A stretch of DNA of 5,094 nucleotides. Origin: Pseudomonadota bacterium. GTDB lineage: Bacteria > Pseudomonadota > Zetaproteobacteria > Mariprofundales > Mariprofundaceae. The DNA lies in assembly GCA_002401635.1 (NCBI GenBank), contig NVTQ01000044.1, forward strand, positions 8,687-13,780, in the 5' to 3' direction. Below the pieces are notes generated by a model that saw only the letters and a list, made by a program, of their open reading frames with translations, was not told where the DNA came from and did no database searches. The position numbers and the translations under genes are program-made. Positions 1 through 5,094 of the stretch are shown here, piece by piece (position 1 is the first letter of the stretch; the number at the start of each line of letters is the position of its first letter).

Positions 1-40
1 CTTTGCCACCTTTCACACTTGCAACCTCAGGCATGCTCAT
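1..40 (-). CDS. pelD: Probable PelD N-terminus (c-di-GMP receptor of the Pel system), 13 codons visible
   Basis: An open frame starts at ATG 40-38, nine bases after the pelC stop, and runs off the window edge as MSMPEVASVKGGK. Nothing in these 13 residues is diagnostic. The assignment rests on the conserved order pelA-pelB-pelC-pelD on one strand and on the tight spacing. PelD in Pseudomonas is an inner-membrane protein with GAF and degenerate GGDEF domains that binds c-di-GMP and activates Pel synthesis; none of these domains falls in the window. The start is uncertain: a second in-frame ATG lies at 34-32, and neither has a well-placed Shine-Dalgarno sequence. The nearest purine motif, AAGG, lies inside the end of pelC, 13 bases before the first ATG. 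Confidence 0.6.
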   Translation of the reverse strand, partial: MSMPEVASVKGGK

Positions 41-49
41 AATAAAGGG

Positions 50-586
50 TTAACCTTGGCTATTTTGAAAAGGAATCGAATCAACCAAGTTACGCAATAC
101 CTTTTGTGCATTACCACTTAAAGATTCTCGGCCCCAACCACTACGAGCTCCAGAACTTGACCAAATCACATTGCCAGTTCTAATCTCAATCAATTGCAAG
201 GTAAAACCTACTGCTGGCTCTGCATCCAAACCGCTTTTATAGCGCCATTCATTAATCGTGCCACTAAACCCATATATAAAACCTTGTGACTTTGCCCAAG
301 AAATAGCTTGTTTTAAACGCACACGTTCATTGAGCTCTGGCAGCCCATCATCACTCACCATATTCGGATACATTGATAGTTTATGAATCCCTTTTATTTG
401 CAATAATGTGCCTATCATTGCTTCCGCTCTCTCGCCTGCACGCGGCTCCCCTGAGTAATTCAGCACAGGCAGCATAGCCCAACGCTGCTGCACATTAAAA
501 CTCAGATCTTCATCTGGAATATCATGTACAGCACAAGCTGTTAACAACCCCGCACACAATACACCTACCAATACGCTTACTTTCAT
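50..586 (-). CDS. pelC: PelC, outer-membrane lipoprotein of the Pel export complex
   Basis: PelC is a lipoprotein that in Pseudomonas forms a dodecameric ring on the periplasmic face of the outer membrane and guides cationic Pel toward the PelB pore. The 178-residue product (Pseudomonas PelC is about 172) begins MKVSVLVGVLCAGLLTAC, a short type II signal peptide with lipobox L15-T16-A17-C18, so Cys18 would be lipidated. Ala at +2, rather than Asp, favours sorting to the outer membrane. The C-terminal half carries the most recognisable PelC signature: GTINEWRYKSGLDAEPAVGF (109-128), then TGNVIWSSSGARSGWGRES (137-155) and AQKVLRNL (160-167). W142 and W151 are candidates for the aromatic tip that faces the membrane (inference). 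Acidic residues cluster just after the lipidated Cys (D22, D25, E26, D27) and at D79/D80. The start is supported by a strong AGGAGAG ribosome-binding site. The gene lies between pelB and the start of pelD. Confidence 0.94.
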   Translation of the reverse strand: MKVSVLVGVLCAGLLTACAVHDIPDEDLSFNVQQRWAMLPVLNYSGEPRAGERAEAMIGTLLQIKGIHKLSMYPNMVSDDGLPELNERVRLKQAISWAKSQGFIYGFSGTINEWRYKSGLDAEPAVGFTLQLIEIRTGNVIWSSSGARSGWGRESLSGNAQKVLRNLVDSIPFQNSQG

Positions 587-590
587 TGCT

Positions 591-597
591 CTCTCCT
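591..597 (-). promoter_or_regulatory. Ribosome-binding site of pelC
   Basis: AGGAGAG on the minus strand sits in the 35-base gap after pelB, with its AGGA core 7 bases from the pelC ATG. It is the best Shine-Dalgarno match in the window and fixes the pelC start directly before a lipoprotein signal peptide. The gap contains no hairpin with a T run, so nothing there suggests a terminator between pelB and pelC. Confidence 0.8.
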
Positions 598-621
598 ATC
601 ACCTTTTATCTTTCATCAAAA

Positions 622-3600
622 TCAACGGCTAAAACGGCTTCCATACGTCAGCATCAAACCATATCTTGCATCGCCACTGAAACCACTGTTTGCAATAAAC
701 CCACGAAAGCTCAATAAATCCCGCCCTACAATAGGTAAACCCACACCCAATGCCAAATTATAAAATGGTGTCGACGCAGGCCATTGCCAACCTACAGAGC
801 TATCAAGCAGGTAAAGCGGACTACGCCCAATAGCGGGCGCATTATCCAGTATGTCTTTTTGTATGTTAAAGCTAAGCCCCAATGATGAAAACTGTTTGGG
901 AATCACCCTTTCAACATCTGTGGTGGTAAGAATGCCTTGTGCAAAGCCAGCAAGTTTGGGCTGCAAACTGTTTTTCATCCACTGACCTGATAAACGTATT
1001 TGCATCTGCTCTTCAGCTAACGAATTCGCCAACCCTAAACGATGACCCAGTGTTGCTTCAAACGTATAACCACGCGCTAAAGCCTCATGTTTACGGGTCT
1101 TATAACGATTTAACTTCAAACTGCTTGCAAGGTATTCTCGACTGGTAAAATCAGTATTGAATGACAAGGTTAATACATCTTTCATGCCAACCATACGAAA
1201 CTCTGACGTTTCTGAATCGACTTTCCCCATATCCAGCAATAGCCCGAACTCGCCACCTTGCCATGGCCGCCAATGCATACCAGCCCCCCATTGCATAAAC
1301 TCTCCCCCATCCAAACCGCCATTGCGGCGTGAGTTAAGTCCAGCATATAAAAGCGTGTCTCCACGTGGGGTGCGATGTAAACTAGCAAGTTTCGCATAAT
1401 ACTCTTTATGATTGCCTCGCAAATCTCCAATAGAAGGCTCTGCCTTTAATATGACCTCCCCAAGCTGCAAAGAGAGCGTATGATTGTCACGACTGCGATA
1501 AACCTTTGCCTCTAAATGATTCAAGCTCAATGCACCCAGCGATACCATTTTCAACGTTATATGTGCTGCATTGGGAGATTGTTCCGCAATATCCCTTGCA
1601 TATCTCAACATTGTGGTACGCTCTACAGCGTTAAATTTCCGATTGCCCAGCTCCGTATCCATTGCCAATTCCCAAGCATCATTCAACAAGCCTTGCTGGC
1701 GCACTGCAATCATATGTGAAACATGATCAACTTCACTGGCATGCCTGGATAAAATACGATAAATTGAATCAAGATCATTACGACCCATCGCCAGTGCCAA
1801 ATCTTGCCATACAGGCACACTTAAACGTGCTGCATGTTGACGCATCAACCAAAATGAGGCCTGTGATTCCGCACCAACACCAAAATACCAGCGCATTGCA
1901 AATTCTCGTACCACTGGATCATCAGCATGCCCAATAATTTTTTTAACCCACGCTTGAGCATGCGGTAACCCCAACAGTTTCTTTTCAAGCAATGCTTGTG
2001 CCTCATGCATCGCAACACTGTTTTGTTTGCTATAATGATTACTCAAACGACTTTTTGCCCACAGTTTCTTGAATAAATACTGGCGCAAATGCCAAGCGCC
2101 ACTGGCTTGCCCCGCAGCCGCCAAAGCATCAGCATATTCCAAAAGCCACGGTATATCTTTGGCGTAAGTCTGCATACTTTTTTCAAACCATAAAAGAGCG
2201 GCTCGATGCTCACCCATAGAATGATATGCAGCTGCATACACACGCCAGTAATCCTTATCCTCTAAAGCTTTAGACTTCCATCTTTTTAAATAGCGCCAGA
2301 GTAATTTATGCTTACCTGCATTCATCCATACCCATAACAAACCAACTTTAGCCTCTTTACTTTCCGTGTTTAAGTGCAACGCTTTAAAAAAGTTATTTTC
2401 TACCAAATCAAGTTTATTTTCATGCTCCATCCAATGTGCATGCGCAAGCCAATAGCGCGAACTATTGCGAAAATAGTCCATCTGTGAATCAGCAAAAAAC
2501 ATTAGCTTTTTCACATCAGTCCAACGCTTCACGGCAATAGCCGATTCAATAGCCAATAATAAAATATTCGGATCTTTAAAGCGCTGCCAAGCCTGCATGC
2601 TGATTTCCAGTGTGGTTTCAATATCACCTTCTTCACGCAACAAAATCATCAAACGCTGCACTTCAAATGACCCTGCTTGCTCACTCTCCCACAGCCGTAA
2701 ATAAGCTTTATAAGCATCATCATGATACTCTAATCGCCAACCTAAGTCCCCATAGACTTGCCAGAACGCTTTCGATTTCACGCGATGGTTTTTCGCATAG
2801 TTTTGTAACAATAAAAGACCTTCGGTCGTATGTCGCATCGACACCAACAGTTGGGCTCGATGCGTCACACTAAGCTCGCTCACACCAAAGCGTTTCTCAA
2901 TTTCTTTCCAAGTTTCCTCGGCAGCTTTTAACTTACCAAGTTCAGCACGTAAAATAGCCAAACCATGCCAAGCAGCTTGATCATTCGGAGCCTTGCGCAA
3001 ATAAGCCTCACGAATTTGTTCCGCATCTTCAGGAATCCCCAGCTTCTCCTGCAATAAGAATAATGCCTTTAATGTTTGATCTGTCGTACCATACTTGGAT
3101 TTAGCTTCGAGCAATAAAGCTTCAGACTTCGGATAATCGCGTAATTGATTCGCAAAAAAAATCGTTTGCATCAAGGCCTTTTTACTCGGTTTATGCTCCA
3201 ACAACCACTTCCATTGCTTGTATGCTTCTTGGGTATTTCCACTCCACTGTGCGATATTCGCCAACTGCTCGTGTAGTTCAGCATTTTCAGGTGCCATATA
3301 AGACATTTTACCAGCCCACAGATAAGCTTCTTTGGTTTTCTTCACACCCAATTGCAAACGAATCAAGAGCTGCATTATTTCAGTATCTTCTGAATGCTCT
3401 TGTAGCCAAGCCTCACCCCATAAAATAGCCTCAGACTCCTGACCAGTAAATGAAGCCGCCTGCATCGCATCTTTAAGCAAACCCCTATCTTCAGGAAAGC
3501 GGGCAATCATACCACCTACCACCTGCATCATTTTCATAGGTTCACCTGCTGCCAATAAATAGCGCACAGCATCTTTACTATCTTTCAAACTGTGTGTCAT

Positions 3601-4227
3601 CATCGCAAGTTTTAATTGCACAGTTGAAGCGCGATGTGCTTGCCCTGATGCTACAAACCACTTTGCCGATTCACGCAGCCAATTTGCCTCATGTTCTTTA
3701 TCTTGCACCGCCAAATGTAAATAAACATTCGCTGCCAAATCTGCTTGCCCAGCCTGCAGCATTAAATCACCCAAACGTTGCCACTGATCTATTGAGAAAG
3801 TATTTATAGGTAAAGACATGGCAACCTTTAAAGCCTGCTCAAGCTGCTTACGAAGAACTTTATTTTCAGGCTCACGTAACTGCTTCAATACCAACATACG
3901 CAAATCTAAAATTACTGCCCGCGTTGGCACACTTAAAAGATTTATATCCATTCTTTTCAACTGCTTACTGGCTTCATCAATATTACCTATTGCCGCAAGG
4001 TGCTCAGCATATAGCAATCGAATTTCTTGGTTTTCACTATCCGCTTTTAATAAAGCCTGCAAATATGCCACAGATAGAGCATCTGCTTTACCAATCAATT
4101 TAGGGTTATTCAGGAACGAATTTTTCGGCATCAATAAAACCAACACCCCAATAACCACAATCGCAATCAACGATAGCGACCAAGGTCGAATTAACTGTTT
4201 GCGATTACTGACAGTTGAGCGTCGCAT
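622..4227 (-). CDS. pelB: PelB, TPR-containing outer-membrane Pel export porin (full length)
   Basis: PelB exports Pel across the outer membrane; its periplasmic TPR scaffold binds PelA and tunes its activities. The protein is 1201 residues, close to the roughly 1190 of Pseudomonas PelB. Visible order: a basic N-terminus (MRRSTVSNRK), one hydrophobic segment at about 17-33 with no clear cleavage site (signal anchor), then an all-helical region from about 45 to 885 made of TPR-like helix pairs. Clear examples are around 316-349 (AELHEQLANIAQWSG), 418-448 (AWHGLAILRAELGKLKAAEE) and 659-691 (YWRVYAAAYHSMGEHRAALL). From about 950 the sequence changes to Gly/aromatic-rich alternating strands typical of a beta-barrel, ending LMLTYGSRFSR. 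The ATG at 4227 is chosen because AAAGGA lies 8 bases upstream and the membrane segment follows directly. It overlaps the 3' end of pelA by 23 bases, and pelC follows after 35 bases. The TPR part is notably rich in Trp. The frame is intact throughout. Confidence 0.95.
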   Translation of the reverse strand: MRRSTVSNRKQLIRPWSLSLIAIVVIGVLVLLMPKNSFLNNPKLIGKADALSVAYLQALLKADSENQEIRLLYAEHLAAIGNIDEASKQLKRMDINLLSVPTRAVILDLRMLVLKQLREPENKVLRKQLEQALKVAMSLPINTFSIDQWQRLGDLMLQAGQADLAANVYLHLAVQDKEHEANWLRESAKWFVASGQAHRASTVQLKLAMMTHSLKDSKDAVRYLLAAGEPMKMMQVVGGMIARFPEDRGLLKDAMQAASFTGQESEAILWGEAWLQEHSEDTEIMQLLIRLQLGVKKTKEAYLWAGKMSYMAPENAELHEQLANIAQWSGNTQEAYKQWKWLLEHKPSKKALMQTIFFANQLRDYPKSEALLLEAKSKYGTTDQTLKALFLLQEKLGIPEDAEQIREAYLRKAPNDQAAWHGLAILRAELGKLKAAEETWKEIEKRFGVSELSVTHRAQLLVSMRHTTEGLLLLQNYAKNHRVKSKAFWQVYGDLGWRLEYHDDAYKAYLRLWESEQAGSFEVQRLMILLREEGDIETTLEISMQAWQRFKDPNILLLAIESAIAVKRWTDVKKLMFFADSQMDYFRNSSRYWLAHAHWMEHENKLDLVENNFFKALHLNTESKEAKVGLLWVWMNAGKHKLLWRYLKRWKSKALEDKDYWRVYAAAYHSMGEHRAALLWFEKSMQTYAKDIPWLLEYADALAAAGQASGAWHLRQYLFKKLWAKSRLSNHYSKQNSVAMHEAQALLEKKLLGLPHAQAWVKKIIGHADDPVVREFAMRWYFGVGAESQASFWLMRQHAARLSVPVWQDLALAMGRNDLDSIYRILSRHASEVDHVSHMIAVRQQGLLNDAWELAMDTELGNRKFNAVERTTMLRYARDIAEQSPNAAHITLKMVSLGALSLNHLEAKVYRSRDNHTLSLQLGEVILKAEPSIGDLRGNHKEYYAKLASLHRTPRGDTLLYAGLNSRRNGGLDGGEFMQWGAGMHWRPWQGGEFGLLLDMGKVDSETSEFRMVGMKDVLTLSFNTDFTSREYLASSLKLNRYKTRKHEALARGYTFEATLGHRLGLANSLAEEQMQIRLSGQWMKNSLQPKLAGFAQGILTTTDVERVIPKQFSSLGLSFNIQKDILDNAPAIGRSPLYLLDSSVGWQWPASTPFYNLALGVGLPIVGRDLLSFRGFIANSGFSGDARYGLMLTYGSRFSR
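4205..4227 (-). other. pelA/pelB coding overlap (23 bases)
   Basis: The pelB ATG at 4227-4225 precedes the pelA TAA at 4207-4205, so 23 bases are read in two frames. This is direct evidence for co-transcription and probable coupled translation of the deacetylase and the scaffold protein that binds it. Confidence 0.85.
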
Positions 4228-5094
4228 AACCTGTATCCTTTACATTCAAACGGTATACATAAGATCGTCCAGATTTCTTCCCTTGAAGCTTGCGTTTATC
4301 CAAAACCAATGTGCATTGTTTGTTCAAGGCAAATTTAATAGGCACATGCCCTTTCAAACGCAAGTGAATGCTAGAGCCTTTCACAAGCCACTGCTTTATA
4401 ACCGCATTCGCATATACAAGGTGAGTTTGCCATGGTTTTTTTTGCTGAAATTTTAAGCTGTATGAAACATTCTCTAAACCAAGCAAATGAATATAACGCC
4501 CTTGTTTTAAGTCTCGCATGCCTGCAACACCGGTTGATCGAGATAAGTTTGGCCAACCCAATGACTTGTCAATTCGAATAGTTTTCAATGCTTTTTCAGC
4601 TTGGAACACCCACAACCCATCCAAGTCTCTAGCCATAACAGCATGCGCATAAGCACCTACTTTATCCGTATATTCACTCACCCAAACTGGCAATACTGAC
4701 TGCTTTAAGCTCCAATTATAAACCCGCTCCAAGGCTCTCAATGAAGCATACTCTGAACCTGAATAAAAATGATAATATATATCAATCGGCTTTAATCTAC
4801 GGGGAAGATCGGTGAGTTGAAATGTTTCAATCACCTTTGAAAAACCATACAACGGTTTTGTCCACTGATTGGTATACAAGTTTTCATTCATTACAGGCGC
4901 ATATACCTGCAAAGAATCGCCAACAGGTCGCATCATGCCTGACACGTTGGTTAACGAAGGGTGAGCCCGTGATATGGTCGTATTACCACCATTCATGTTT
5001 TTCAAGCCTATCGACTTAACCATGCGTAAAGCATCTTCTCCAGGCAAAGCGTTACCTGACCACAAAAATACTTTCACTTTTTTGTTTGCAGGAG
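4205..5094 (-). CDS. pelA: PelA, C-terminal part (periplasmic Pel polysaccharide deacetylase/hydrolase), 5' end beyond window
   Basis: PelA is a periplasmic two-activity enzyme of Pel biosynthesis: an N-terminal glycoside hydrolase and a later CE4-like deacetylase that makes the polymer cationic. About 295 C-terminal codons are visible. The frame stays open to the window edge (PANKK precedes VKVFLWSGN), so the GTG at 5077-5075 is an internal valine, not a start. Recognisable family motifs, numbered from that valine, are WSGN (7-9 region), MNGGNTT (about 28-34) and IYYHFYSG (100-107). The His in the last motif is a plausible counterpart of the late catalytic-His motif of CE4 enzymes (inference). 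The earlier metal-binding and catalytic motifs and the whole hydrolase domain lie outside the window. From about residue 190 the chain looks beta-rich (alternating hydrophobic stretches), consistent with the C-terminal beta-sandwich of PelA, and it ends NCQ-stop. The identity also rests on synteny with pelB and pelC. The end of the gene overlaps the start of pelB. Confidence 0.93.
   Translation of the reverse strand, partial: PANKKVKVFLWSGNALPGEDALRMVKSIGLKNMNGGNTTISRAHPSLTNVSGMMRPVGDSLQVYAPVMNENLYTNQWTKPLYGFSKVIETFQLTDLPRRLKPIDIYYHFYSGSEYASLRALERVYNWSLKQSVLPVWVSEYTDKVGAYAHAVMARDLDGLWVFQAEKALKTIRIDKSLGWPNLSRSTGVAGMRDLKQGRYIHLLGLENVSYSLKFQQKKPWQTHLVYANAVIKQWLVKGSSIHLRLKGHVPIKFALNKQCTLVLDKRKLQGKKSGRSYVYRLNVKDTGYATLNCQ
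4236..4241 (-). promoter_or_regulatory. Ribosome-binding site of pelB, inside the pelA coding sequence
   Basis: On the minus strand AAAGGA is followed by an 8-base spacer (TACAGGTT) and the ATG of pelB. It decides the pelB start and lies within the last codons of pelA, so the two genes share bases and are probably translationally coupled. Confidence 0.75.

Noticed and set aside
587..621. pelB-pelC gap as a promoter or terminator
   Set aside because: Only 35 bases, AT-rich with a Shine-Dalgarno sequence; no convincing hairpin and no clear paired -35/-10 elements.
4436..4443. Eight-base A/T runs (here and at 3154-3161) as possible frameshift or slippage sites
   Set aside because: Both encode ordinary codons (Lys-Lys and Phe-Phe) in intact frames, and no useful alternative frame or stimulatory structure is evident.
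3818..4456. A 212-codon plus-strand open frame spanning the pelA/pelB junction
   Set aside because: It is antisense to two well-supported genes, its translation has no recognisable domain, and it is rich in residues expected from the complement of the real frames. I treat it as a chance open frame.
5075..5077. GTG as the start of a separate 290-residue gene
   Set aside because: The frame remains open upstream to the window edge, and the following residues are mid-domain PelA sequence without a signal peptide, so this is an internal valine.

Overview
The window holds one contiguous minus-strand stretch of a Pel exopolysaccharide biosynthesis operon. In transcription order (high to low coordinate) it contains the 3' end of pelA, all of pelB, all of pelC and the first 13 codons of what is most likely pelD. 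This matches the known pelABCD(EFG) order. Nothing on the plus strand looks like a real gene, and I see no RNA genes, mobile elements, repeats or CRISPR arrays.

Organism: Pel with a PelB outer-membrane barrel and a PelC lipoprotein belongs to Gram-negative bacteria, so the host is almost certainly a proteobacterium. By eye the GC content is in the low-to-mid 40s percent, much lower than the high-GC Pseudomonas in which Pel was characterised. The host is therefore probably a gamma-, beta- or zeta-proteobacterium of moderate GC; I cannot name a genus.

Layout: 4205-5094 is the PelA C-terminus (end of the deacetylase domain plus a C-terminal beta-rich domain), open at the window edge. 622-4227 is PelB, 1201 residues, with an N-terminal membrane segment, a long periplasmic TPR superhelix and a C-terminal beta-barrel. 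It overlaps pelA by 23 bases. 50-586 is PelC, a 178-residue lipoprotein, placed 35 bases after pelB. 1-40 is the start of pelD, 9 bases after pelC. The tight packing and the lack of any terminator or obvious internal promoter indicate a single transcript.

How the genes work together (established for Pel, inferred here by family): PelD, a degenerate-GGDEF c-di-GMP receptor, together with PelE, PelF and PelG at the inner membrane, makes and moves the polymer into the periplasm. PelA partially deacetylates it and can also hydrolyse it. The PelB TPR region recruits PelA, and the PelC ring funnels the polymer to the PelB barrel for export. All coding frames are intact and I see no previously undescribed system; the points of interest are divergence details within a known machine.
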